Assembly: GCA_021775255.1 (NCBI GenBank)
Contig: JAJFIA010000015.1
Location: forward strand, 1 to 64,000
DNA: 64,000 nucleotides
Source: Roseovarius sp.
GTDB taxonomy: Bacteria; Pseudomonadota; Alphaproteobacteria; Rhodobacterales; Rhodobacteraceae
Direction of reading: 5' to 3'
The position numbers and the translations under genes were made by a program. Position 1 is the stretch's first letter, and each line of letters starts with the position of its first letter. A model generated the notes under the pieces. That model did no database searches. It was not told the origin of the DNA and saw only the letters and a program-made list of their open reading frames with translations. Of the stretch, positions 7,891-18,561 are shown piece by piece.

Positions 7891-8772
7891 TCAGGCGATC
7901 ATTTTTTGCACAACCTCGCCAAAAGACGAAGGCGTGGGCACGATTGTCACCCCGGCCTGACCCAGGATTTCAACCTTCTCCTGCGCCGATTCACCGAAGG
8001 CCGAAACAATCGCCCCGGCATGGCCCATGGTGCGGCCTTTGGGGGCGGAAAGCCCGGCAATATAGGCCGCCACCGGCTTGGTCATGTGATCGCGGATATA
8101 GCGCGCCGCTTCGGCCTCTTGCGGGCCGCCAATCTCACCCACCAGAACCACCGCATCGGTATCGGGATCGTTCTCAAAAAGCTCCAGAATGTCGCGAAAG
8201 CTTGAGCCGTTGATCGGATCACCGCCAATGCCAATCGAGGACGAAACGCCGATGCCCACCTCTTTCATCTGGGATGCCGCCTCATAGCCCAGCGTGCCCG
8301 AGCGCCCGATGATGCCCACCCGGCCCGGCATGTAGATATGCGGCGGCATGAGGCCGGCAAAAGCCTGACCGGGGGTGATGATACCGGCGCAGTTGGGGCC
8401 GATGAGGCGCATGCGGTTTTCGGATTTATAGCGCCGCATATAGCGCTTGACCCGGATCATGTCCGAGGCCGGGATGCCATCGGCAATGCAAACGCAAGTT
8501 TTGATGCCCGCATCCGCCGCTTCCATGATCGCATCCGCCGCAAAGGGCGGCGGCACGAAACAGATGGCCAGCGTGGCGCCGGTCTCAGACACGGCACCCT
8601 TGATGGTATTGAACACCGGCAGGCCATGATGGGTGCTGCCGCCTTTGCCCGGGGTTACACCGCCCACCACATTGGTGCCGTGGTTGATCATGTCTTGCGC
8701 GTGAAAGCTGCCGATGCGGCCCGTGAGGCCCAGCACCAATACGCGGGTATCCCTGTCAATCAGAATGGCCAT
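7891..8772 (-). CDS. mtkB: Malate-CoA ligase subunit beta (succinyl-CoA synthetase alpha-like)
   Basis: 293 residues. It has the CoA-binding Rossmann start (VLVLGLTGRIGSFHAQ) and the ligase domain of the succinyl-CoA synthetase alpha family. The phosphorylated histidine is in GRTMGHAGAIVS, about residue 252. Context identifies it as malate thiokinase rather than the TCA enzyme: mtkA overlaps it by 1 bp and mcl is the first gene of the operon. MtkAB makes L-malyl-CoA from malate, ATP and CoA in the serine cycle. A housekeeping sucD would normally sit with sucC, sucA and mdh. Malate versus succinate preference is inferred from the neighbouring lyase. Confidence 0.88.
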   Translation of the reverse strand: MAILIDRDTRVLVLGLTGRIGSFHAQDMINHGTNVVGGVTPGKGGSTHHGLPVFNTIKGAVSETGATLAICFVPPPFAADAIMEAADAGIKTCVCIADGIPASDMIRVKRYMRRYKSENRMRLIGPNCAGIITPGQAFAGLMPPHIYMPGRVGIIGRSGTLGYEAASQMKEVGIGVSSSIGIGGDPINGSSFRDILELFENDPDTDAVVLVGEIGGPQEAEAARYIRDHMTKPVAAYIAGLSAPKGRTMGHAGAIVSAFGESAQEKVEILGQAGVTIVPTPSSFGEVVQKMIA

Positions 8773-9956
8773 TATGCTGCTCCTTCTTTGCGGGTCTCAT
8801 GCCACAGGCCAACCACCTTTTCAGCGGCATTGGCAAGAGTGGGGGCGGTGATGATATTGAGGCCGCTATTGTGCAGGATTTCCTGGCCTTCGGCCTCATT
8901 CGTGCCGGACAATCGCACCACCAATGGCATTTTCAGATCAAGCTCGGTCACCGCCCGCACCACGCCTTCGGCGATCCAGTCGCAGCGGTTGATACCGGCG
9001 AATATATTGACCAGAATCGCCTCGACTTTCGGGTCATTCAGTACCGAGCGGAATGACATCAGCACCCGCTCGGCCGAGGCCCCACCGCCCACATCCAGAA
9101 AATTGGCCGGCTCGCCCCCGGCCAGTTTGATCATGTCCAAAGTGGCCATGGCCAGCCCCGCACCATTGACGATACAGCCGATATTGCCCTCAAGGCCGAT
9201 GTAGCTCAGGCCGCGATCCTGAGCATAGGTTTCGCGCTTGTCTTCCTGGCTTTTGTCGCGCATCTCGGAAATTTCCGGGCGGCGGAAGAGGGCATTGTCA
9301 TCAAAGCTGATCTTGGCGTCCAAAGCCACGATCTCACCCCCGGAAGTGACCACAAGCGGGTTGATCTCAACCATGCTGGCATCCAGATCACTCATCAAAC
9401 GGTAACAGCCGGTGATGGTTTTTACCGCCTGTGCAATCAGCCTGGCATCAAGGCCCAGTTGAAAGGCAATTTCGCGCGCCTGAAACGCCTGCATGCCCAC
9501 CGCGGGATCGACCACTGTACGGATGATCGAATCGGGCTCGTCCGCCGAAATATCCTCGATCTCCATCCCGCCATGGGCTGAGGCGACAACCACGACGCGC
9601 TCTTCGGTGCGGTCCATCACGAAGCCAAGGTAAATCTCCTGGGCAATATCGGTGGCCTCTTCGACATAAAGCCGCCCCACCAGCTTGCCCTGCGGGCCGG
9701 TCTGATGGGTGACCAGTTTGCGCCCCAGCATCCATGCGGCGGCCTCGGATATTTCCTCATCCGAGCCACAGATCCGCACGCCGCCCGCCTTGCCGCGCGC
9801 GCCGGAATGGATTTGCGCCTTGACCACGCAACGCCCGCCCGAAAGCTCATGACTGCGATAAACCGCCTGTTCCGGGCTGTAGGCAATACCGCCACGCGGC
9901 ACCGAGACGCCGAATTGTTTCAGCAGGTCTTTGGCCTGATATTCGTGAATATCCAT
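8772..9956 (-). CDS. mtkA: Malate-CoA ligase subunit alpha (ATP-grasp, succinyl-CoA synthetase beta-like)
   Basis: 394 residues starting [17 protein letters not shown], the hallmark N-terminus of the ATP-grasp subunit. Further family blocks are [24 protein letters not shown] and FLDVGGGAS. The start at 9956 has GGAGG 8 bp upstream. The stop overlaps the mtkB start by one base (TAATG). With MtkB it forms the malate thiokinase that feeds malyl-CoA to the lyase encoded 13 bp upstream. Confidence 0.9.
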   Translation of the reverse strand: MDIHEYQAKDLLKQFGVSVPRGGIAYSPEQAVYRSHELSGGRCVVKAQIHSGARGKAGGVRICGSDEEISEAAAWMLGRKLVTHQTGPQGKLVGRLYVEEATDIAQEIYLGFVMDRTEERVVVVASAHGGMEIEDISADEPDSIIRTVVDPAVGMQAFQAREIAFQLGLDARLIAQAVKTITGCYRLMSDLDASMVEINPLVVTSGGEIVALDAKISFDDNALFRRPEISEMRDKSQEDKRETYAQDRGLSYIGLEGNIGCIVNGAGLAMATLDMIKLAGGEPANFLDVGGGASAERVLMSFRSVLNDPKVEAILVNIFAGINRCDWIAEGVVRAVTELDLKMPLVVRLSGTNEAEGQEILHNSGLNIITAPTLANAAEKVVGLWHETRKEGAA

Positions 9957-9969
9957 TTTTGCCTCCGGT

Positions 9970-10911
9970 TCAGCTTTGTGCAGCGATGGCATCGGCCACC
10001 GTCAGCACATTGTTGGCCATGCGCTCGGAGGCCGCATCAATCATCTTGCCGTCCAATGCAGCGGCCCCTTTGCCCTCGACCGCGGCCTTTTTCAGTTCTT
10101 CGATGATGCGACGGGCGCGGATAATCTCGGCCTCGGGCGGCGAGAACACCTGATTGGCCAGATCAATCTGACTTGGGTGAATCGCCCATTTGCCTTCAAT
10201 CCCCAAAGCGGCGGCCCGTTTGGCCGACAGGATATAACTGTCAGGATCAGAAAAATTGCCAAACGGGCCATCAATGGCGCGCAGCCCGTAAGCACGGCAG
10301 GCCACGGTCATACGGCTGAGCGCGAAATGCCACTGATCGCCGGGGTAATCCTCATTCAGCCCGCCAATCACCTGGGTGCGCGCCCGGTTGGACGCGGCAT
10401 AATCGGCAACCCCGAAATGCAGCGCCTCAAGCCGGCCCGGTGCGGCGGCGATGGCCTCCACATTGGACATGCCAAGGGCGGTCTCGATCAGCGCCTCAAG
10501 GCCGATCTTATGGTCAAGCCCCATGGCTTCTTCGATCTGACTGACCATGGTCTCAACCGTATAAAGATCGCCCGGCACCCCCACCTTGGGCACCAGAATG
10601 GTATCGACAAACTGCCCCGCCTGTTCGATGATATCCACCACGTCGCGGTACATGTAATGGGTGTCCAGCCCGTTTATCCGGATCGACATGGTTTTGCCTT
10701 TGGCCTTCCAGTCGATGTCATTCAGAGCCTCGATGATGTTCTTGCGCGCCTGCACCTTGTCGGGCGGGGCAACCGCATCTTCGAGATCAAGGAAAATGTA
10801 ATCAACAGTGCTGTTGGCGGCCTTGTCAAACATCGAAGGGTTTGAACCGGGCACCGCCAGTTCCGAGCGTTGCAGGCGTTGTTTTTTCAATGGGTGCAGG
10901 GTGTAGCTCAT
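9970..10911 (-). CDS. mcl: L-malyl-CoA / beta-methylmalyl-CoA lyase
   Basis: 313 residues of the HpcH/HpaI aldolase/citrate lyase beta family in its malyl-CoA lyase form. Visible are the metal-binding loop with [22 protein letters not shown] [13 protein letters not shown], and the C-terminal AIHPSQ segment that closes the active site. It cleaves malyl-CoA to acetyl-CoA and glyoxylate, and beta-methylmalyl-CoA to propionyl-CoA and glyoxylate. First gene of mcl-mtkA-mtkB, so the operon encodes malate + ATP + CoA to acetyl-CoA + glyoxylate. None of the other serine-cycle genes are in this window. Confidence 0.92.
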   Translation of the reverse strand: MSYTLHPLKKQRLQRSELAVPGSNPSMFDKAANSTVDYIFLDLEDAVAPPDKVQARKNIIEALNDIDWKAKGKTMSIRINGLDTHYMYRDVVDIIEQAGQFVDTILVPKVGVPGDLYTVETMVSQIEEAMGLDHKIGLEALIETALGMSNVEAIAAAPGRLEALHFGVADYAASNRARTQVIGGLNEDYPGDQWHFALSRMTVACRAYGLRAIDGPFGNFSDPDSYILSAKRAAALGIEGKWAIHPSQIDLANQVFSPPEAEIIRARRIIEELKKAAVEGKGAAALDGKMIDAASERMANNVLTVADAIAAQS

Positions 10912-11037
10912 GGCGATGTTCCTTTTGGGTGCTGTGATGCAGTCTGTGATGCTCTTGCAGTATTCCAGCGGTTTGGCGCGCTGCGATACTTTCGCCTGAG
11001 TAGTAAAATACGCGCGATGTTAAGTCCGGCACCAATC

Positions 11038-11056
11038 GGGTAGGGTTTTCCTACCC
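11038..11056. promoter_or_regulatory. Candidate regulator-binding palindrome GGGTAGG-N5-CCTACCC
   Basis: Perfect 7-bp inverted repeat around GTTTT, in the 271-bp spacer between divergent mcl and the LuxR-type regulator gene. It lies about 127 bp upstream of mcl and 127 bp upstream of the regulator. A near-identical core is at 52845-52862 beside the second LuxR-type gene. The layout fits an operator for a LuxR/FixJ-type HTH, but this is inference. Confidence 0.4.
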
Positions 11057-11182
11057 CTTCCGGGCAGATAATGCCGCAGCATGCGTTGGCAAAGGAAAAA
11101 TACCGTATGCTTTCACCGGTTTCTGAGGTCTTTTTGTCGTTAATCGAACGGTCATAAGCCAAAGTAGATGATTTAAGAGGAT

Positions 11183-11809
11183 ATGCAGTATCGTGATCCA
11201 GCAGAGCCGGAAGTGATTATTGCGGACCGGCAATCGATTGTCTGTCAGGGTATTGGCTCATTGGTTGCCAATATTGAGGGCGTATATCTGGGTGCGTTTG
11301 CCACGGATCGCGCAGGCCTCAGGGCGGCACTCAAGGCGGTTCGGGGGCCGGTGATCGTGGTGCTGGGGGTGCGGCTGGTTGATGCGGATCTTACTCAGGT
11401 ACTGAAGCTGCTGAGCGAGGAATTTCCCCAGGCCATGGTGGTCGTGGTGGCTGAGCAGACCGAATTTGCCTTTATCCGCACGGCGATCAAATCTGGCGCC
11501 AATTCGGTCTGTATGATGGAGCAGATATTGCAGAGCCTGCCGAAAATTCTGGGCAATCTGCAGGAAGGGCACGCGATCGTGCCCACGGATATATTGAAGC
11601 GCCTGACCAATGAGACAAGCGATACGCTGACGCGGCGCGAGCATGAGATTTTGCAGCATTTAGTGGATGGGCTGACCAATTTTCAAATCTCTGCCCGCTT
11701 GGGGCTTTCGGAAAATACCGTGAAATATTACCTCAAGGCGATTTATCAAAAGCTTGGTGTCAACACGCGCGGGGCGGCAATAGCGAAATATGTGGCGGGG
11801 AATTATTGA
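11183..11809 (+). CDS. LuxR/FixJ-type response-regulator-like transcription factor lacking the phospho-acceptor Asp
   Basis: 208 residues. The N-terminal half follows a receiver domain: [18 protein letters not shown] carries the acidic pocket (D15). Where the phosphorylated Asp should be, the strand reads [11 protein letters not shown], with Leu-Gly in place of Asp. The C-terminal LuxR helix-turn-helix spans about 149-205 ([40 protein letters not shown]). It is transcribed away from mcl-mtkAB, which makes that operon its likely target. Without the Asp it probably responds to something other than phosphorylation. A two-hairpin terminator repeat follows. Confidence 0.85.
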   Translation: MQYRDPAEPEVIIADRQSIVCQGIGSLVANIEGVYLGAFATDRAGLRAALKAVRGPVIVVLGVRLVDADLTQVLKLLSEEFPQAMVVVVAEQTEFAFIRTAIKSGANSVCMMEQILQSLPKILGNLQEGHAIVPTDILKRLTNETSDTLTRREHEILQHLVDGLTNFQISARLGLSENTVKYYLKAIYQKLGVNTRGAAIAKYVAGNY

Positions 11810-11810
11810 C

Positions 11811-11863
11811 GCCCAAATCTTTTAAAAAAAGATTTGCAAAAGTTTTTCTGAAAACTTTTGGGG
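11811..11863. repeat. AT-rich double-hairpin repeat, copy 1 (bidirectional terminator)
   Basis: Two perfect 10-bp stems: CAAATCTTTT / AAAAGATTTG (11814-11823, 11827-11836) and CAAAAGTTTT / AAAACTTTTG (11837-11846, 11851-11860). Located between the convergent LuxR-type gene and the solute-binding protein gene. A reverse-complement copy with the same two stems is at 56561-56611, also between convergent genes. Confidence 0.85.
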
Positions 11864-11870
11864 TGTAGCA

Positions 11871-13352
11871 TTATTCATCTACGGTCAGTAAATACCATCG
11901 CACCGCATCATTGCTGACCGGATCAAGATTTCTGACCCGAGAAGACAGGCCGACCAGTTGGGTCACATGGTAGGGAATCAGAGTGCCGGATTTTTCAAAC
12001 AAATATTCCTGTGCGTGGATGTAATAATTCCGCCGCTCATTGAAATCCAGCTCAAGGCGGGCGCGCTCCAGCATGCGGTCAAACCCAGGATCCTTAAAAT
12101 AGGTTTCATTCCATTTCGCGGTTGAGTGAAATGCCTCATTGAGGGCCTGATCCGCCGGACGCTCACCCCAGCGGGTGGCAACAACAGGCTTTTTCATCCA
12201 GACCTCAGACCAATAACCATCCGATGATACCTTTTCCACATGCACCCGGATCCCAGCCGCTGCAACCTGTTCCTGAAAGGCCACAGCCATTGCCGGCCAG
12301 GACTCGTCATAAGTTGAGATATACAAACTTATATCAATGCCATCCGCAAAGCCCGCCTCGGCCAATAATGCCCTTGCACCGGGGATGTCCTGTGGGCAGC
12401 TCATATTGGCACGGTACTGATCATTGGGGGCTACGGGCGTGTCACATGAGATGATGCCACCGCCGCCAAGTGTCAGTTTGAGCAAATCCTCACGATCAAC
12501 CGCCATGCGGATGGCGCGGCGCACCCGCACATCATCATAGGGGGGGATGTCGGTACGAAAGGCGATGCCAATCCAGTTGCCGGTGGGAATATCCTGCACG
12601 ATATAGCGGTCATTGCGGCGCAGGACATCGCGCAAGAGCGGCTTGATGCCGCGCTCCATATCAAGCTGCCCGCCAAGGAAAGCCTGTAGCCGGGCCTGAC
12701 TGTCGGAAATTCCGATGATCTCAATTCGTGCCACGCCGGGCGGGCCGGCATAATAATCCTTGTTGGCGGTGAGAATAGTGATGCCATCGGCGTCAAATTT
12801 CTCAACCATGAAAGGGCCGGTGCCAATGCCGGTTTGGGCAATGGTATCGCCCGAGCCTTCGGGGATCATGCGCAGGCGTTTATCCATCAGTTGCAATGGC
12901 AGATCGGCAAATGTGGATTGCAATATCAGCCGCACGCTCAACGGGCCAGTAGCCTCGACCTTCTTGATCATCTTGACCACCGAGCGCGCCGGGCTGCCGT
13001 TATCCGGGTCAAGCACCCGGTTGAGGGAATAGATCACATCTTCTGAGCCAAAGCTGCTGCCATCATGAAACACCACATCGGGCCGCAGGTTCAGTGTCCA
13101 GATGGTGCCGTTTTCATTCGCCTGCCATGATATGGCCAAATCAGATTGTGGGCGGCCATCCAGCCCCGGGCGAATGAGGCGGCTCATGATTTTTTCGGTG
13201 ATTTCCGGCACCTGTCCCTTGTTGGCGGGGTCCAGGCTTGACAGCGCGCCCGAGCCGATGCCATGGGCGTGGCGAAACGTGCCGGTGGGCTCGGCCATGG
13301 CAAAGCCTGCCCAGAGCAGGGCGGCAAGGCAAAGACAGATGTGTTGGCGCAT
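11871..13352 (-). CDS. ABC transporter substrate-binding protein, family 5 (peptide/nickel type)
   Basis: 493 residues. The start at 13352 has GGGGAAGA upstream and a clear signal peptide cut after residue 20 (WAGFAMA-EPTG). The mature protein is a two-lobed SBP_bac_5 fold: TIWTLNLRPDVVFHDGS, the GTGPFMVEKF block and VRRAIRMAVDRE are family hallmarks. Proteins of this family capture oligopeptides, dipeptides, nickel or other solutes in the periplasm. No permease or ATPase genes lie beside it, so it is an orphan binding protein or serves a transporter encoded elsewhere. It ends 8 bp from the double-hairpin repeat. Confidence 0.88.
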   Translation of the reverse strand: MRQHICLCLAALLWAGFAMAEPTGTFRHAHGIGSGALSSLDPANKGQVPEITEKIMSRLIRPGLDGRPQSDLAISWQANENGTIWTLNLRPDVVFHDGSSFGSEDVIYSLNRVLDPDNGSPARSVVKMIKKVEATGPLSVRLILQSTFADLPLQLMDKRLRMIPEGSGDTIAQTGIGTGPFMVEKFDADGITILTANKDYYAGPPGVARIEIIGISDSQARLQAFLGGQLDMERGIKPLLRDVLRRNDRYIVQDIPTGNWIGIAFRTDIPPYDDVRVRRAIRMAVDREDLLKLTLGGGGIISCDTPVAPNDQYRANMSCPQDIPGARALLAEAGFADGIDISLYISTYDESWPAMAVAFQEQVAAAGIRVHVEKVSSDGYWSEVWMKKPVVATRWGERPADQALNEAFHSTAKWNETYFKDPGFDRMLERARLELDFNERRNYYIHAQEYLFEKSGTLIPYHVTQLVGLSSRVRNLDPVSNDAVRWYLLTVDE

Positions 13353-13477
13353 TTCTTCCCCTTTGGTGCCAGCATCCCGATTGAGCCGGTGTAAACCGGG
13401 TTTCGTCAAGGGAATAACCGGGGAATAACGGAAAATTTCGGGTCACAATCCGGGGAGGTTGCCATTTACCCCCGAAA

Positions 13478-13723
13478 TCAGCCGCCTTTGAGCCGCTGCA
13501 ACAGGTAAACTTCACTGTCGGGCCGGACCGGCTCGGTCAGACTGTTGGCGATGACGCGGCCATCGACGGCGACGGAAACCCCGGCGTCAATCGCGGGCTG
13601 CAATCCGGGATATGCGGCAACAAGCCCCTTGAGGACTTCGCCGACATTCTTTGCCTCGACCTCGACGGTTTCATGCCCCCCGGCGAAGGCGCGCAGGCCC
13701 GACCAGAGAGTGACCTCAACCAT
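13478..13723 (-). CDS. MoaD/ThiS-like ubiquitin-fold protein
   Basis: 81 residues beginning MVEVTLWSGLRAFAGGHETVEV and ending LLQRLKGG. The C-terminal Gly-Gly is the feature that MoaD and ThiS proteins use to be adenylated and thiocarboxylated. It overlaps the 3' end of the large molybdenum hydroxylase subunit gene by 8 bp, so it is the fourth gene of that operon. A role in sulfur donation to the molybdenum cofactor of this enzyme is plausible; that is inference from position. The usual partner MoaE is not present here. Confidence 0.8.
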   Translation of the reverse strand: MVEVTLWSGLRAFAGGHETVEVEAKNVGEVLKGLVAAYPGLQPAIDAGVSVAVDGRVIANSLTEPVRPDSEVYLLQRLKGG

Positions 13724-15964
13724 CGGCCTGTGCGTCAAGTGCTGCCAGAATGCGCGGTGGCGACATCGGCAATTCGCGCAGGCGCACGCCTGCCGCCGCC
13801 GACACCGCATTGGCAATCGCCGCCAGAGGCGGGCAGATCGAGGTTTCGCCCACACCGCGCACGCCAAAGGGGTGGCCCGGGTTGGGCACCTCAACGATCA
13901 CCGTGTCGATCATCGGCAGATCGGAGGCCACCGGGATGCGGTAATCAAGGAAGCCGGAATTCTGCAACCGGCCATCCGCGCCATAGATATATTCCTCGTT
14001 CAACGCCCAGCCGATGCCCTGCGCCGCGCCGCCCTGATATTGGCCTTCCACATAAGCCGGGTGAATGGCCTTGCCCGCATCCTGCACCACCGTATAGCGG
14101 CTGACCGAGGTTTTGCCGGTTTCCGCGTCCACCTCGGCATCGACGATATGGGTGGCAAAGCTCACGCCGGCGCCTTCCGGCGTGGCCTCATAATGGCCCG
14201 AAATTGGCCCGCCGGTGGCGCCCATCTCGGCGGTGATCTCATGGATTGGCATGGGCGGGAATTTCCCGGCATTGGGGCCTGCGGGCAGGGCACAGCCATC
14301 TTCCCATTTCACCGCATCCTCGGGGATGCCCCATTTGGCCGCCGCCCGCGCGCATAGCTTTCTTTTGGCATCGCGCGCGGCCTGAATGGTGGCCAGACCC
14401 GAGGCATAGGTCACCCGGCTGCCATGGCTGACCTCGTTATAGCCCAGGCTTGCCGTATCGGCGATGGTGCAGCGAATGTTCTCATAAGGAATGCCCAGCT
14501 CTTCCGCCGCCATCAGGGCCATCGAGGCGCGGCTGCCGCCAATATCGGGGGTGCCAACGGCGATCTGCACAGTGCCATCCTCAGAAAGTGCAAGCGTTAC
14601 AGAGGTTTCGCCGCCGAAGTTAAACCAAAACCCGCAGGAGATGCCACGGCCCTGACCGGGCTTGAGCGGCGCGCTGTAATGCGGATGCGCCTTTGCTGCC
14701 TCAAGGGTTTCCACCAGGCCGATGCGCGGGTAGCGCGGGCCATAGCTGGCTTTGGTGCCCTCACAGGCCGCATTTTTCAGGCGGGTATCAATTGGGTCAA
14801 GGCCCAGTTGATTGCACAACTCGTCAATCACCGATTCCACCGCAAAGGCGGCCATCGGTGAGCCGGGCGCGCGGTAGGCGGCCTGTTTCGGGCGGTTGGC
14901 CAGCACATCATAGCCGATCTGCTGCACATGTTTGAGGTCATAACAGGCAAAGGCGCACATCGCGGTAAATTCCATCGGTGCGCCGGGGAAAGCCCCGCCC
15001 TGCAGGCGAAATGTGCCCTGGGCGGCGGTAATTGTCCCGTCTTTTTTCATGCCGATCCTGATGTCCATCGAGGCCGATGAGGTTGGCCCGGTGGCGCGAA
15101 ACACCTCGGAGCGGCTCATTACCAGTTTGACCGGTCGGCTGGTTTTGCGGCTGAGCGCCAGCGCCACAGGTTCAATGAACACAGTGGTTTTGCCGCCAAA
15201 TCCGCCGCCAATCTCCGACGCGGTAACGCGCAACTGACTGGTTTCCAGCCCCAGAAGGGCGGCGCAGATTTTCTGCACATTCCAATGGCCCTGGGTGCAG
15301 CACCACAGTTCGCCCTTGCCATCGCCGCCAAGCTGGGCAAGGCAGGCATGCGGCTCGATATAGCCCTGATGGGTGGCCTCGGTCTTGAAATGGTCTTCAA
15401 CGATCAGGTCAGCCTCCTTGAAGCCGGCCTCAACATCGCCGTGGCCGCTTTCGTGATAGCGCACCACATTGGGGTGCATCCCTTCGGGCACCGAGGCATC
15501 GGCAGTGCCCGCGCGGATAATGGGCGCACCGGGGGCCATGGCTTCATCCACATCAGTCACATGCGGCAGAACCTCATAGTCCACCTCAATCAGCTTGACC
15601 GCATCGCGGGCAATCAGCGCTGATGTGGCCGCCACGGCGGCAACCGCATGACCATCATAAAGCGCGGTATCCCCGGCCATCACATTCTCAAGAATGTTCC
15701 AGTTTTCACCTTCCAGCCCCTCGGCAAAATCGGCGCGGGTGACAATCGCCTTCACACCCTTCAGTGCTTCGGCTTTTGAGCTGTCGATGCCAAGAATACG
15801 CGCATGGGCATGCGGGCTGCGCACGATCGCGGCATAAAGCATTCCCGGCGCCTGTGCATCCGCGCCAAACCGGGCACGGCCTGTGACCTTATCAACCCCG
15901 TCCGGGCGATCAGGGGATGTGCCTACGAATTTGAAATTGCTGGTTTTCACATCATCCAATGACA

Positions 15965-15965
<1 letters not shown>
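13716..15965 (-). CDS. Xanthine dehydrogenase family, molybdopterin-binding large subunit
   Basis: 749 residues. Order of parts: aldehyde oxidase/xanthine dehydrogenase a/b hammerhead (about 20-130), then the molybdopterin-binding domains with GGGFGGK (about 245) and the C-terminal GVRGVGE glutamate loop, which supplies the catalytic base in this family. The active-site loop reads AAYRAPGSPMAAF. It is neither the AYxCSFR of true CO dehydrogenase nor AYRGAGR of form II, so the substrate is an unknown heterocycle or aldehyde. Its start overlaps the stop of the iron-sulfur subunit by one base. Operon order is FAD subunit, 2Fe-2S subunit, this subunit, MoaD-like protein. Confidence 0.9.
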
Positions 15966-16438
<473 letters not shown>

Positions 16439-16442
16439 GGGA

Positions 16443-17300
16443 TTAACCTTTCGCCCGTGTGTAAGCCAGCCGGGCCACACGTTTGGCCAGCACGCCCGCT
16501 ACATGGGTGCGGAATTTGATGGTGCCGCGTTTATCGTCGATGGGCTTGCAGGCGGCAGAAGCGGCATTGGCCAGCGCCTCAAGCGCGGCCTCGTCCAGTG
16601 TGGTGCCGATAATCGCATTCGCAGCCTCGGGCACCAGAAGCGCGGTGGGGGCCACAGCCCCCAGCGCCACGCGCGCCTGTGATATTTCATCGCCGTCCAG
16701 TTGCAGGTTTACCGCCACGCCAACCACGGCGATATCCATCTCGGTGCGCGGTATGAAACGCAGGTAAGCATCGCCGCCGTGGCGCCCGCGCGCCGGGATG
16801 GTGAGGCTCGTGATCATCTCGCCCTTGGCAAGGCAGGTTTTGCCCGGTCCGGTGGGGATATTCTCAATCGCCAGCTCCCGGCTGCCATCGGGGCCTGTGA
16901 TCGTTGCGGTCATACCGGCCGCTATCATTGCCGGCACCGAATCCGCGGCGGGCGAGCCATTGCACAGATTGCCGGTAAGCGTGGCGCGGCCCTGGATTTG
17001 CGTGGAACCCACCAGATCCATCGCCTCAACCACACCGGGCCATGCTTCTGACAGGCTGGGGTGCTCGCTCATTTCCGCACCGGTGACGGCAATGCCGATC
17101 CTCCAACTGCCGTCACGGTTTTGGGTAATGTCATGCACCCCGTTGATATGTTTGACATCAATCAGCGTGTCAGGGGTGAATATATCGGCTCTGAGCTGCA
17201 CCAGTACATCGGTACCACCGGCCAGGAATCTTGTACTGCCAGGGGCATTGGCGGCCAGATTGATCGCCTCATTTATGGTGGATGGTGTATGGTAGTCCAT
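16443..17300 (-). CDS. Xanthine dehydrogenase family, FAD-binding medium subunit
   Basis: 285 residues of the CoxM type. FAD motifs AGGTDVLVQLR (about 30) and TLTGNLCNGSPAADSVP (about 105) are present. It passes electrons from the 2Fe-2S subunit to the final acceptor. The start at 17300 has CAGGAG upstream and makes the protein begin MDYHTPSTINEAI, as usual. It is the first gene of the operon; the promoter should lie in 17301-17500, next to the MITE-like element. Confidence 0.92.
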   Translation of the reverse strand: MDYHTPSTINEAINLAANAPGSTRFLAGGTDVLVQLRADIFTPDTLIDVKHINGVHDITQNRDGSWRIGIAVTGAEMSEHPSLSEAWPGVVEAMDLVGSTQIQGRATLTGNLCNGSPAADSVPAMIAAGMTATITGPDGSRELAIENIPTGPGKTCLAKGEMITSLTIPARGRHGGDAYLRFIPRTEMDIAVVGVAVNLQLDGDEISQARVALGAVAPTALLVPEAANAIIGTTLDEAALEALANAASAACKPIDDKRGTIKFRTHVAGVLAKRVARLAYTRAKG

Positions 17301-17500
17301 GAGCACTCCTGAATTATGAACCAAAGCCCGCATGGGCCGAATTACGCGGCAAAAGTAATGAAAACCTTCCCCTTGAACAAGCACGACATTTCAGTCGGAT
17401 TTGCAAGCGGGAACGTAAAGAAAGTGCAGGATGCGTGAAACCCGCCCGGATTGATGCACATATCCATGACATGCGCGGGCCTGTCCAGCCCGGAATAAAC

Positions 17501-17768
17501 TTAGGGTCAGGACCCATTAATCCTGCACCATTGGTTTGACAGATTATTTCTCTGAACAGGCACAGGCCCGCAGGAATAGTTGTTCTATTTCAAGAGCCTG
17601 TAACGCAGTCAGAGGGAAAATCCGTCAAACCCTTCGGGCGCTGTTTTCCCTTCATCTCAGTGTCTTGGCGCGCTTGCAGATAGAGCAACTATCACCGGCG
17701 CGCACCAAACCCCTGATATTTTGGGAAAATAGCGCCAGTGGCGTAGGATTAATGGGTCCTGACCCTAA
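17501..17768. mobile_element. MITE-like element with 24-bp perfect terminal inverted repeats
   Basis: The left end 17501-17524 (begins TTAGGGTCAGGACCC) is exactly the reverse complement of the right end 17745-17768 (ends GGGTCCTGACCCTAA). Similarity continues imperfectly about 10 bp inward. The outermost TA on each side could be a 2-bp target duplication. The 268-bp body holds no convincing gene, but has an internal inverted repeat (AGGGAAAA near 17612, TTTTCCCT near 17642). The interval 17301-17789 between the FAD-subunit gene and the membrane protein gene contains no other feature I can support. No transposase gene is in the window, so movement would require one elsewhere. Confidence 0.75.
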
Positions 17769-17789
17769 ATCTGGTTGGGCTGAGATATT

Positions 17790-18527
17790 TTACTCAGGCA
17801 CTGGCAAACCCCGGCTTTCCTGCCGCAGCTTGCTGATCGAGATCAGGTGAAATGCCAGGAAAAGCGGTACAAAAAACCCCGGAAACATCGCCAGTGGATG
17901 CAGGTTTATGATATTGGGGCTGTCAAACGCCCAGATCTGCGCAAAGCCTTGCGAGCTGAGGATGCCGGTGGCCATTGCAACGGCAAAATCAGCGATGCCA
18001 ATCACATTGGCGCGGATGATTTTGGCGCGCGCATCCGGTGCCTTGCGGCGGCAGGCCGACCACGCCTGATAGCCGGCAATCCCGGCCCAGATATCGCCAA
18101 GCCCCGCCGGCAGGGCAAATTGCCACGGGATGACGCCCGCAGCCCAGCCCAGCAAAAACAATCCCCCCATGGCGCGGGGGATCTGGAAGGCGGCAATCAG
18201 ACCGGGATCAATCTGATCGGTGATCGCCTGGCCCATGGCCGTCTGCCGCGCCATGGCCCAAAGCATGAATGCCCCGCCAAAGAAAAACATCAGCACTATG
18301 GGCGGCTCGCCAAGGGTTGCCGGAACCCTGAATGTGCCATTGGCCGACAGCATCATCGCAATCGCAACCCAAAGCGACAGCACCACCGCAGGCACAATCA
18401 AAGCCCGGCGTGGATCAATCCAGCTCAGATCGGCGCGGGCGGCGCCAATGGTGATGATGATCATGGCCAGCACCGGCAGCAGGACGGCAAAGAAATATAC
18501 GTAGCCAAGGAAAAGCAGGTCCAGCAT
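17790..18527 (-). CDS. Integral membrane protein, unrecognised
   Basis: 245 residues with about seven hydrophobic segments (MLDLLFLGYVYFFAVLLPV, ALIVPAVVLSLWVAIAMML, PIVLMFFFGGAF and later). A central block AGLGDIWAGIAGYQAW may be a family signature, but I cannot name the family. The start at 18527 is supported by GGAG seven bases upstream. It is divergent from an HxlR regulator, with a palindrome (18562-18582) between them, which suggests control by that regulator. Confidence 0.7.
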   Translation of the reverse strand: MLDLLFLGYVYFFAVLLPVLAMIIITIGAARADLSWIDPRRALIVPAVVLSLWVAIAMMLSANGTFRVPATLGEPPIVLMFFFGGAFMLWAMARQTAMGQAITDQIDPGLIAAFQIPRAMGGLFLLGWAAGVIPWQFALPAGLGDIWAGIAGYQAWSACRRKAPDARAKIIRANVIGIADFAVAMATGILSSQGFAQIWAFDSPNIINLHPLAMFPGFFVPLFLAFHLISISKLRQESRGLPVPE

Positions 18528-18561
18528 TTTAATCTCCAGCAATAAGGTACAAATTATGTAG

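Noticed and set aside
17536-17850. 104-codon frame inside the MITE-like element
   Set aside because: It crosses the right terminal repeat, has no ribosome site and its product resembles no known protein.
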